Positions 1 through 7,303 of a DNA stretch of 7,320 nt are shown here, piece by piece (the first letter of the stretch is position 1; the number at the start of each line of letters is the position of its first letter). The stretch lies in the NCBI GenBank assembly GCA_003483565.1, contig DMYZ01000028.1:1-7320 (forward strand). Direction: 5' to 3'. This DNA comes from Prevotella sp. (GTDB lineage Bacteria; Bacteroidota; Bacteroidia; Bacteroidales; Bacteroidaceae). The notes beneath the pieces were generated by a model. It saw only the letters and a program-made list of their open reading frames with translations. It made no database searches and was not told the DNA's origin. The position numbers and the translations under genes were made by a program.

Positions 1-1211
1 GTATTCCTTTCCGACAGCAGTACGAAGCAACAGGACATGCGGTAAGAGCCAATTACCTCTACGCCGGTGTCGCTGACCTCTATGCTGAAACCGGGGAACG
101 GCAGTTGATGAAGAATTTACAGAGTATATGGAATGATATCGCTTTACATAAGATCTATATAACAGGAGGTTGTGGCGCTCTCTATGACGGTGTGTCTCCA
201 GACGGCACTTCTTATGATCAGTCACTGATACAACAGGTCCATCAGGCTTATGGCAGAAAGTTCCAGCTGCCTAATGAAACCAGCCATAACGAGACTTGTG
301 CACAGGTGGGACAACTGCTTTTCTCTTGGCGTATGCTTGAAACGACCGCAGACAGCAAGTATGCAGATATGGTGGAGAATGAACTCTATAATGGCATTTT
401 GCCGGGAATCAGTCTTGATGGAACGAAATATTTTTATACCCAGGCATTACGCAAAAATAGTACTTTCCCTTATGTTATGCGCTGGCCTAAAGAGAGACAG
501 CGTTATATCTCCTGCTTCTGTTGCCCGCCGAATACTTTGCGTACATTGGCTGAAGCCCAGGAATATGCCTATACGGTAAGCAAGGATAACAATAAACTCT
601 ATGTTAATGTTTTTGGCAATAATCACCTAAAGACTAAAAACCTTGACATAGATGAAATTACAGATTATCCTTTCGATGGCCGTATTACTTTGAAAATTCA
701 TAAGGCGAAAGGGCTTAAACAGATCCTTATCCGTATACCGGCGTGGGCAGAGGCTGACAGTCTGAAGGACGGAGCTTATCCCAATATCGAAGGTTATAAG
801 GTCTTTGATCTTCCACGGGATAAGACAATTACGGTCGATTTTCCTATGAAGGTACAATTGATCGAAGCTAATCCTTTGGTTGAAGAAGATAAAAACCAGG
901 TGGCAGTGAAAAGGGGACCGCTGGTATATTGTCTCGAAAGCTGTGACATCGAGGGGAGAGCAAATATCAATAATGTAGTGATCCCTGCTGATATTGACTT
1001 AAAACCAGTAAAAATGGAAATAGACGGTGCTGAAATGACCGCTCTTGAAGGTGAGGCAGAACTTGCAGAAGATTCGGTATGGGGCAGAGATGAACTCTAT
1101 CGGAAACTTACACCTGCAACAAAAAAAGTAAAAATTCGTCTGATACCTTATTATGCATGGGGAAACCGCGGAAACCAGGACATGACGGTATGGATGAATT
1201 TGAAGAGATGA
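1..1211 (+). CDS. GH127 family glycoside hydrolase, aceric-acid-hydrolase-like, 5'-partial
   Basis: The reading frame is open from the left edge (first whole codon at 3), so the gene starts upstream. The visible 402 residues are the C-terminal part of a family normally around 650 residues long. GH127 hallmarks are present: GHAVRANYLYAG at 33-68, YITGG near 156-170, LPNETSHNETC at 267-299, SCFCCPPN at 510-533, and a C-terminal beta-sandwich with RIPAWA, KRGPLVYCLE and PYYAWGNRG. The zinc/thiolate centre known from HypBA1 is intact: Glu at 291, Cys at 297, and the Cys pair at 519-524, the first of which is the expected nucleophile. The position aligning with the HypBA1 acid/base Glu (16 residues before the zinc-ligand Glu) is Gln, at 243-245. 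The next gene is GH141-like and lies 1 base downstream, as in the B. thetaiotaomicron RG-II locus, so aceric acid release from RG-II chain B is the favoured role. A beta-L-arabinofuranosidase is the alternative. Family assignment is firm; the substrate is inferred. Confidence 0.85.
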   Translation, partial: IPFRQQYEATGHAVRANYLYAGVADLYAETGERQLMKNLQSIWNDIALHKIYITGGCGALYDGVSPDGTSYDQSLIQQVHQAYGRKFQLPNETSHNETCAQVGQLLFSWRMLETTADSKYADMVENELYNGILPGISLDGTKYFYTQALRKNSTFPYVMRWPKERQRYISCFCCPPNTLRTLAEAQEYAYTVSKDNNKLYVNVFGNNHLKTKNLDIDEITDYPFDGRITLKIHKAKGLKQILIRIPAWAEADSLKDGAYPNIEGYKVFDLPRDKTITVDFPMKVQLIEANPLVEEDKNQVAVKRGPLVYCLESCDIEGRANINNVVIPADIDLKPVKMEIDGAEMTALEGEAELAEDSVWGRDELYRKLTPATKKVKIRLIPYYAWGNRGNQDMTVWMNLKR

Positions 1212-1212
1212 A

Positions 1213-2988
1213 ATGAAGAAAAGGTTATTGATAATGTTATTAGGACTCGTCTCAGCTTCACTTTATGCAGCAGATACGATAATCTATGTAAGTCCTGAAG
1301 CCGATGGGGAAGCTCTTGCCAATGCAGTCGTTGCAGCAAGAGAATACCATCGGTTGCATGGAAAGTATGCGGAAATCCGTCTTACGTCCGGTATTTATCG
1401 CCTTTATGAGCCTCTTTGTCTGCGTCCGGAAGATTCAGGACTGCAGCTTGTCGGTTCTGGGGATACTCATCTGACCGGTTCTGTACAAGTCAAAGGCTGG
1501 AAAAAAACAGGACGCTGCTATGAAGCTGATGTGCCTGACTTCAATGGAAGACCCTTTGATTTCAGGCAGATATGGGTGAACGGCCGAAAGGCAGTTCGTG
1601 CACGGAGTGTGTCCGATTGGGACAAGATGCCAAGCATACTTAACTATGACAAGAAAAACCGTATTCTCTGGGTGCCAAAGCGCGCCGTAATGCAGGTGAT
1701 GAAGGAAAAGAAAGAAAACAGTAAGTTGAATTTGCAAGATAACCGTTATGAAGGACTTGAACTGGTCCTGCATCAGATGTGGGAGATTGGAATTCTTCGT
1801 GTTAAAGATATCAGAGTAGAAGGTGATTCTGCTGCTGTCATCTTCCATAATCCTGAAGCGCGGTTGCAATTCTCTCATCCATGGCCGTCCCCGATGTATC
1901 ATAGCCGGCATGATTCGCCTTTCTTTTTTGTCAATTCCCTTTCCCTTCTGGATAAGCCCGGCGAATGGTATCATAATATCCGTACCGGTAAACTTTATTA
2001 TATGCCTCGAAAGGGTGAGGATATGAGTACCGCTGATGTTGAGGTTCCTGTTTTGGAAACTCTTGTAAAGATAACGGGTGTGCTTGACAGGAAAGTAAGC
2101 AATATATGTTTTGATTCTATTGATTTCAATTATACTACGTGGATGCGTCCTAGTTATAAAGGTCATGTGCCACTTCAGGCAGGTATGTACCTCACTGAAG
2201 CTTATAAACTTCATCCACAGATAGACCGCCAGAATAATCATAAGTTGGATAATCAAGGCTGGTTGGGCCGGGCTGAGGCTGCCATAGAGGTAGACAATGC
2301 AGACCGTATCGATTTTCTTAATTGTCGTCTTGAACATCTTGGAGGCAGTGGACTTGACTATGTCTCCGGTTGCCATTATGGCAAGACTTTTAACTGCATC
2401 TTCAGGGATATTGCCTTGAATGGTTTCGTTGACGGCAGTTTCTCTCCAGAAGGACAGGAGGCTCATCTGCCTTATTGTCCGAGAGATGTGCGTGTGGTCT
2501 GCAGCCATCAGGCTGTCCTCCATAACCAATTTTCTAATATAGCTAATGAAGACTGGGGATGTGTGGCAATAGCAGCCGGATATGTAAGCAACATTAATAT
2601 TGAATATAATGATGTTCATGATATTTCTTATACCGGTATTAGTCTGGGATGGGGATGGAACCGTGACAGTGTATGCATGCATGACAATTATGTAGCTTAT
2701 AACCATATTTACAATTATGCCCGGCACATGTATGACTGTGCCGGTATTTATACTCTCGGCAACCAGCCGGGTACCGTCATTGAATATAATCAGGTATCTG
2801 ACATAGCCCATCCTTCGTATGTCCACGATCCGGATCACTGGTTTTATCTTTATACTGATGAAGGAAGCAGTAATATCACGCTGCGTAATAACTGGACTCC
2901 TTCTGAGAAATATTTGAAAAATGCTACGGGGCCAGGAAATATATGGGATAACAACGGCCCGCAGGCACCTCATAACACAATAAAATAA
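1213..2988 (+). CDS. Exported right-handed beta-helix glycoside hydrolase, GH141-like (putative alpha-L-fucosidase)
   Basis: The product is 591 residues and opens with a clear signal peptide (MKKRLLIMLLGLVSASLYA, likely SPI cleavage after LYA), which supports the ATG at 1213, one base after the upstream stop. Residues about 25-100 form the entry to the helix (SGIYRLYEPL, PEDSGLQLVGSG). Residues about 120-320 look like the inserted beta-sandwich part, with GEWYHNIRTGKLYYMPRKG. From about 365 on, repeated coils appear: NCRLEHLGGSGLDY, IEYNDVHDISYTGISLG, DCAGIYTLGNQPGT, TDEGSSNITLRNNW. Conserved-looking acidic residues on late coils are Glu446/Asp447, Asp470, Asp508 and Asp549/Glu550; the last two groups are my best catalytic candidates. 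In B. thetaiotaomicron the GH141 enzyme BT1002 (an RG-II alpha-L-fucosidase) is adjacent to the GH127 BT1003, as here. GH141 also includes a xylanase, and beta-helix proteins are hard to split by eye, so function is less certain than fold. Location is probably periplasmic. Confidence 0.75.
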   Translation: MKKRLLIMLLGLVSASLYAADTIIYVSPEADGEALANAVVAAREYHRLHGKYAEIRLTSGIYRLYEPLCLRPEDSGLQLVGSGDTHLTGSVQVKGWKKTGRCYEADVPDFNGRPFDFRQIWVNGRKAVRARSVSDWDKMPSILNYDKKNRILWVPKRAVMQVMKEKKENSKLNLQDNRYEGLELVLHQMWEIGILRVKDIRVEGDSAAVIFHNPEARLQFSHPWPSPMYHSRHDSPFFFVNSLSLLDKPGEWYHNIRTGKLYYMPRKGEDMSTADVEVPVLETLVKITGVLDRKVSNICFDSIDFNYTTWMRPSYKGHVPLQAGMYLTEAYKLHPQIDRQNNHKLDNQGWLGRAEAAIEVDNADRIDFLNCRLEHLGGSGLDYVSGCHYGKTFNCIFRDIALNGFVDGSFSPEGQEAHLPYCPRDVRVVCSHQAVLHNQFSNIANEDWGCVAIAAGYVSNINIEYNDVHDISYTGISLGWGWNRDSVCMHDNYVAYNHIYNYARHMYDCAGIYTLGNQPGTVIEYNQVSDIAHPSYVHDPDHWFYLYTDEGSSNITLRNNWTPSEKYLKNATGPGNIWDNNGPQAPHNTIK

Positions 2989-2993
2989 TAGTG

Positions 2994-3893
2994 ATGAAAA
3001 AAATATTAGCAGTGCTGACAATATTTCTGGCACTTGTTTCATGCAGTAGTGAATATTATGTCTACAGTAGTTTCCACGAACCGGCTACAGACGGCTTGCG
3101 CTATCTTTACAGTAAGGATGGTTTGCACTGGGATTCTATACCCGGGATATGGCTCCGGCCGGAGGTTGGAAAGCAGAAGGTCCTTCGCGATCCTTCTATC
3201 CAACAGACCCCTGATGGTATGTACCATCTTGTGTGGACAAGCAGCTGGCGGGGTGACCGTGGCTTCGGCTATGCCTCGTCAACAGATTTGAGACATTGGA
3301 GCAAGGAGCATTTCATAGAAGTAATGTCGGATACTGCTACCGTTAATGTATGGGCGCCTGAACTATTCTATGATGAAAGTCATAAGGATATGATGATATT
3401 CTGGGCTTCCTGTATACCTCATAAATTTAACAGGGGCACGGAAGAAGAGGATAATAATCATCGACTTTATTATACTACTACACGTGACTTTGTTCACTTT
3501 ACTCCGACAAAACTTCTCTTTGATCCAGGTTTCAGCTGTATTGATGCTATGATCGTAAAACTTGGTGAAAAGAGATATGTGATGGTATTAAAGGACAATA
3601 CTCGTTCAAACCGCAACTTGAAGGTAGCTTTCGCCACTTGTCCTCAGGGACCATGGAGTCCTGCATCGCAGTCCTTTTCTGAAGAGTTTGTGGAGGGGCC
3701 GGCTGTAGCTAAAGTGAAAAATGGTTATATCATCTATGCTGATCGCTATAGGAAACATGATTTTGCCGCTTATTTTACAAGGGATTTCACACATTTCAAG
3801 GAAATATCTGATAAGACCAGTATTCCTGAAGGTCACAAGCACGGTACTATTTTCATGGCATCAAAACGTATCGTTAAAGGGTTATTAAAATGA
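2994..3893 (+). CDS. GH43-family five-bladed beta-propeller glycosidase, lipoprotein
   Basis: I prefer the ATG at 2994 (299 residues) over the in-frame GTG at 2991, because MKKILAVLTIFLALVSC then forms a compact lipoprotein signal with lipobox LVSC and Cys17 as the acylated residue. After the Cys comes SSEYY, with only one acidic residue. This does not resemble the acidic surface-export signal of Bacteroidota lipoproteins, so a periplasm-facing location is likely. The whole mature protein is a single propeller domain. The three GH43 catalytic positions are readable: base Asp66 in LRDPSI, pKa-modulating Asp184 in SCIDAM, and acid Glu234 in FVEGPA. WAPELFYD (120-127) is another typical blade motif. 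GH43 enzymes mostly cleave alpha-L-arabinofuranosides or beta-D-xylosides. Which RG-II or pectin linkage this one cuts is not evident. I recall a GH43 (BT1021) beside BT1020 in the B. thetaiotaomicron locus but know no firm activity for it. It overlaps the next gene by 4 bases. Confidence 0.85.
   Translation: MKKILAVLTIFLALVSCSSEYYVYSSFHEPATDGLRYLYSKDGLHWDSIPGIWLRPEVGKQKVLRDPSIQQTPDGMYHLVWTSSWRGDRGFGYASSTDLRHWSKEHFIEVMSDTATVNVWAPELFYDESHKDMMIFWASCIPHKFNRGTEEEDNNHRLYYTTTRDFVHFTPTKLLFDPGFSCIDAMIVKLGEKRYVMVLKDNTRSNRNLKVAFATCPQGPWSPASQSFSEEFVEGPAVAKVKNGYIIYADRYRKHDFAAYFTRDFTHFKEISDKTSIPEGHKHGTIFMASKRIVKGLLK
3890..3893 (+). other. ATGA stop/start overlap between GH43 and GH143-GH142 genes
   Basis: The start ATG of the large bimodular gene shares four bases with the TGA stop of the GH43 gene. 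This arrangement normally goes with translational coupling by re-initiating ribosomes. A weak purine stretch (AAAGGG at about 3876-3881) lies upstream. No stronger ribosome binding site is seen, which is usual for Bacteroidota. Confidence 0.8.
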
Positions 3894-6800
3894 AAAAGGT
3901 ATATTTTGCAGTATTCGTGTTCTCATCATTTCTGTTGTGTCCGTCGGACATAACAGCACAGGAACTGGTGCATTATTCAGGCACAGAACTCAGTGATCCT
4001 AATCGTCATGACGGCGGATTGTCACCTGTCGTAGGGGTACATAATATTCAGATTCTTCGAGCCAACCGCGAACATTCGTCATCAGCCAATGGAGGAGGCT
4101 GGACTTATAATCATCAGCCGATGATGGCTTATTGGAACGGACGCTTCTATGTACACTATCTGAGTGATGAGAAAGATGAGCAGGTACCGCCTTCACATAC
4201 ATTGCTTCAGACATCAGAGGATGGATATCATTGGACAAATCCGGTTATCCTCTTTCCTGAATACAAAGTCCCTGAAGGCTTCAAAAAAGAAGGAGTGCCG
4301 GGTGAAGCACACCATCTCATAGCTGTGATGCATCAGCGACAGGGTTTTTATGTATCTACGTCAGGACATCTTTTTGCTCTTGGTACCTATGGAGTATGTC
4401 TTAACAAGAAAGACCACAACAATGACGGTAACGGAATTGGCAGGGTAATACGTGAGATAAAAAAAGACGGTAGTTTCGGCCCGGTTTATTTTATTTATTA
4501 CAATCATGGTTTTGGTCCGCAGAATACGGATTATCCCAACTATACCAAAGGAAACAAGACGATGCGGAAAGCTTGTGAAGAGATTCTCCACAATCCAAGA
4601 ATGTTGATGGGATGGGTAGAGGAGGCCAATCGTAATGATTCGCTTATCCCTCTGACCAAGGATTATAAAGCTTATAATGACTATACCTTGCCTGATGGCA
4701 GGATTGTAGCCTTATGGAAAAATGCCTTGACTTCTCTTTCAAGTGATGGCGGCAGAACATGGCTGCAACCTGTTAACCGTGCACAAGGTTTTGTTAATAG
4801 TAATGCCAAAATCTGGGGGCAGCATCTTTCCGACGGTACTTATGCTACGGTATATAATCCTTCAGAATACCGCTGGCCGCTAGCGATATCGCTTTCTGCG
4901 GATGGCCTCAATTATACAACTCTAAATCTTGTCAACGGAGAAGTTCCTCCGATGCGTTATGGTGGTAACTACAAGAGTTACGGGCCTCAATATGTCAGGG
5001 GAATACAGGAAGGCATGGGCGAACCCAAAGACCGTGATTTATGGGTGGCTTATTCGATGAACAAGGAAGATATATGGGTGAGCCGTATTCCTGTACCTGT
5101 GGAGACGGAAGCGCATGCGCAGGCTAATGACGATTTTACCAGGGATAGAAGTCTTGCAGACCTTACCCAATGGAATATCTATTCCCCAAAGATGGCTCCG
5201 GTAGGACTTGAGGGAAAATGGCTCACGCTAAGTGATGAAGATCCCTTTGATTATGCCCGTCTGGACCGGAAGATACCGGCAACAAAGGAATTGACCGTAA
5301 GTTTCGATCTTGAGGCAGAGCAAAATCATAATGGTCTTCTGCAAATAGAATTTATGGACAGGAATGGAATTTCCGCATCGCGCATAGAACTTACCGCTCA
5401 GGGTGAGATGCGGGGTAAGGGCGGTGCCAGATATGGACATCTTATAGATTATCAGGCAGGTAGAACTTATCATGTAGAAGTATGCTTGAGCGTATCCAAC
5501 CGCATGGCAACTTTTTATGTGGATGGTAAGGAAGTTGGCAAGCGTATGTTCTATGCTCCTGTACATAGTTTTGAGCGGGTGATGTTCCGTACTGGCAGTG
5601 AGCGTACTTTCCCTGATGTAGATACTCCTGCGGACTGGGATGGTATTCTTCCTGGAGCGGGAGCAACGGATAGTCTTGCCGTATATAAGATTGCCAATTT
5701 CAAAACTTCCAGTACTGATGCCGATGAGGGAGCAGCCTTCCTTAAAGCTGATGATTACAAACATTATGTTGACGAGTTCAATAATATGGAAGATGAGAAT
5801 ATCGTGCAGGCAATCCCTAATGCTCAGGCCTGGAACTGGATGAAAGCTAATGTGCCTCTCTTTGATACTCCGGACAAGAGTTTTGAACAGATGTGGTACT
5901 ATCGCTGGTGGACCTTGCGCAAGCACATAGAAAATACTTCAGTAGGCTATGCAATGACAGAATTTCTGATCCGGAGAAGTTATGCTGATAAATATAATCT
6001 TATAGCTTCAGCCGTAGGACATCATATTCATGAGAGCCGATGGCTTCGTAATCCAATTTATCTGGATAATATTATCCATACATGGTTTCATGGCAATAAT
6101 GGAAAGCCCATGAAAAAGCTGGATTTCTATAGTAGTTGGATGGCTTCAAGTATTTGGGATAAATATATGGTAGATGGACGGAAGGACAGTTTGAAGACTC
6201 TCTTACCTGATTTGGTTTGGGAAAACAAGGAATGGGATAATCATAGATGGGATGCCAATTCTTTACCTGCCGGCAAAGACGGAGAAAAGGTTCCTCTTTA
6301 TTGGCAGTATGATGTCCGTGATGCCATGGAGGAAACAATCAGCGGCGGACGCCATGCCAAGAATGCTCGCCCGAGCATCAATAGTTATATGTATGGCAAT
6401 GACCGGGCTATTGCTGATATTGCAGCTCTTGAACAAGATCATGTACTTGCTGATCTTTATAATAAAAAAGCAGATAGTCTGAAAGCTATGGTGGAAGATC
6501 ATCTGTGGAATGATTCCGCCAGATTTTTTGAAGTACTCTATCCTACACAGAAATTTGCTGATGTAAGAGAAGAAATAGGATTCCTTCCCTGGTATTTTAA
6601 TTTGCCTGATGATAATCAGAAATTCGCTCAGGCATGGTTGCAGGTAGCTGATGAAAAAGGTTTCAATGCCCCCTACGGTCTGACTACGGCAGAGCGTAGA
6701 CATCCTCTGTTCAGGACTCATGGTGTAGGTAATTGTGAATGGGATGGAGCCGTATGGCCTTTTGCCACCAGTCAGACTTTGACAGCGTTGGCAAACTTCC

Positions 6801-7291
6801 TGAATAACTATCAGTATATTCCGGCATTTCCTGTAATGAAAGGAACAGATAATAAAGCTGTTCCTTCTTCTTCAGAATCATCCTGGAAAGATATTTACTA
6901 TGACCAACTGGAAAAATATGTACAGTCGCAGAGCCATAGGGGAAAGCCTTATATTGGTGAATATCTTGACGAAACAACAGGCTATTGGCTCAAAGGTGAT
7001 CAGGAGCGCAGCCGTTACTATAATCACAGTACTTTTAATGATCTTATCATTACTGGCCTTTGTGGCCTTCGTCCGCGTGCGGATAATAAACTAGAGGTTA
7101 ATCCTTTGTTGCCTGCTGGAAAGTGGAATTATTTTTGTCTTGACAATATCCTCTATCATGGACATCGTGTTTCTATTGTCTGGGATAAGGATGGTGGAAG
7201 GTATCATGCAGGCAGAGGATTGAGCCTTTGGGTAGATGGCAAAAAGGTTGGTCAACGCGAAACTTTGGGCAGAATCATAGTAGATCTATAA
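3890..7291 (+). CDS. Bimodular exported glycoside hydrolase, GH143-GH142-like (DHA hydrolase / beta-L-arabinofuranosidase)
   Basis: The product is 1133 residues with a signal peptide cleaved near ITA|QE (residue 24). The Cys in LLCPS lacks the small residue needed at -1, so it is not a lipobox. Residues about 25-410 are a sialidase-like beta-propeller: a good Asp box SSDGGRTW (284-291), two degenerate ones (109-115, 336-342), the sequence GVHNIQILRANRE and a DHNNDGNGIG loop (175-184). Residues about 414-605 look like a concanavalin-like beta-sandwich (DDFTRD, FYVDGKEVGKRMFY). Residues about 655-1065 form an (alpha/alpha)6 barrel of MGH1/GH63 style: PLFDTPDKSFEQMWYYRWW, YDVRDAMEETISGG (Asp808, Asp811, Glu814), CEWDGAVWPFATSQ (950-963), GEYLDETTG (Glu1024); Asp808/811 and Glu1024 are catalytic candidates. 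A short beta-rich tail follows. Size and module order match BT1020 of B. thetaiotaomicron, whose GH142 part removes beta-L-arabinofuranose and whose GH143 part then removes DHA from RG-II. Fold is confident; exact activities are by homology. Confidence 0.8.
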   Translation: MKKVYFAVFVFSSFLLCPSDITAQELVHYSGTELSDPNRHDGGLSPVVGVHNIQILRANREHSSSANGGGWTYNHQPMMAYWNGRFYVHYLSDEKDEQVPPSHTLLQTSEDGYHWTNPVILFPEYKVPEGFKKEGVPGEAHHLIAVMHQRQGFYVSTSGHLFALGTYGVCLNKKDHNNDGNGIGRVIREIKKDGSFGPVYFIYYNHGFGPQNTDYPNYTKGNKTMRKACEEILHNPRMLMGWVEEANRNDSLIPLTKDYKAYNDYTLPDGRIVALWKNALTSLSSDGGRTWLQPVNRAQGFVNSNAKIWGQHLSDGTYATVYNPSEYRWPLAISLSADGLNYTTLNLVNGEVPPMRYGGNYKSYGPQYVRGIQEGMGEPKDRDLWVAYSMNKEDIWVSRIPVPVETEAHAQANDDFTRDRSLADLTQWNIYSPKMAPVGLEGKWLTLSDEDPFDYARLDRKIPATKELTVSFDLEAEQNHNGLLQIEFMDRNGISASRIELTAQGEMRGKGGARYGHLIDYQAGRTYHVEVCLSVSNRMATFYVDGKEVGKRMFYAPVHSFERVMFRTGSERTFPDVDTPADWDGILPGAGATDSLAVYKIANFKTSSTDADEGAAFLKADDYKHYVDEFNNMEDENIVQAIPNAQAWNWMKANVPLFDTPDKSFEQMWYYRWWTLRKHIENTSVGYAMTEFLIRRSYADKYNLIASAVGHHIHESRWLRNPIYLDNIIHTWFHGNNGKPMKKLDFYSSWMASSIWDKYMVDGRKDSLKTLLPDLVWENKEWDNHRWDANSLPAGKDGEKVPLYWQYDVRDAMEETISGGRHAKNARPSINSYMYGNDRAIADIAALEQDHVLADLYNKKADSLKAMVEDHLWNDSARFFEVLYPTQKFADVREEIGFLPWYFNLPDDNQKFAQAWLQVADEKGFNAPYGLTTAERRHPLFRTHGVGNCEWDGAVWPFATSQTLTALANFLNNYQYIPAFPVMKGTDNKAVPSSSESSWKDIYYDQLEKYVQSQSHRGKPYIGEYLDETTGYWLKGDQERSRYYNHSTFNDLIITGLCGLRPRADNKLEVNPLLPAGKWNYFCLDNILYHGHRVSIVWDKDGGRYHAGRGLSLWVDGKKVGQRETLGRIIVDL

Positions 7292-7303
7292 AATAATAGC
7301 TAT

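Noticed and set aside
105..107. TTG at 105 as the start of the GH127 gene
   Set aside because: The frame is open to the left edge and the upstream codons encode the GH127 motif GHAVRANYLYAG, so this is an internal Leu codon.
2991..2993. GTG at 2991 as the start of the GH43 gene
   Set aside because: The adjacent ATG at 2994 gives the usual Met-Lys-Lys signal peptide opening; the GTG would only add one Met.
1435..3042. 535-codon minus-strand open frame as a real gene
   Set aside because: It lies antisense and in codon register with the well-supported beta-helix gene, has no recognisable domain, is rich in the odd residue mix (Ile, His, Arg, Ser) expected from reverse-complement reading, and has no start context of its own.
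3890..3960. Lipoprotein signal in the bimodular enzyme (LLC near residue 17)
   Set aside because: The residue before Cys is Leu instead of Gly, Ala or Ser, while a normal SPI site (ITA|QE) follows.
3890..5120. Sialidase activity for the N-terminal propeller of the large protein
   Set aside because: Asp boxes are present, but the arginine-triad arrangement and FRIP motif of sialidases are not seen, and the module order matches the GH143-GH142 type. The substrate DHA is chemically related to sialic acid-like keto sugars, which explains the resemblance.
5228..5926. 232-codon minus-strand open frame as a real gene
   Set aside because: It is the in-register shadow of the lectin-like and early barrel part of the bimodular gene and shows no family motif.
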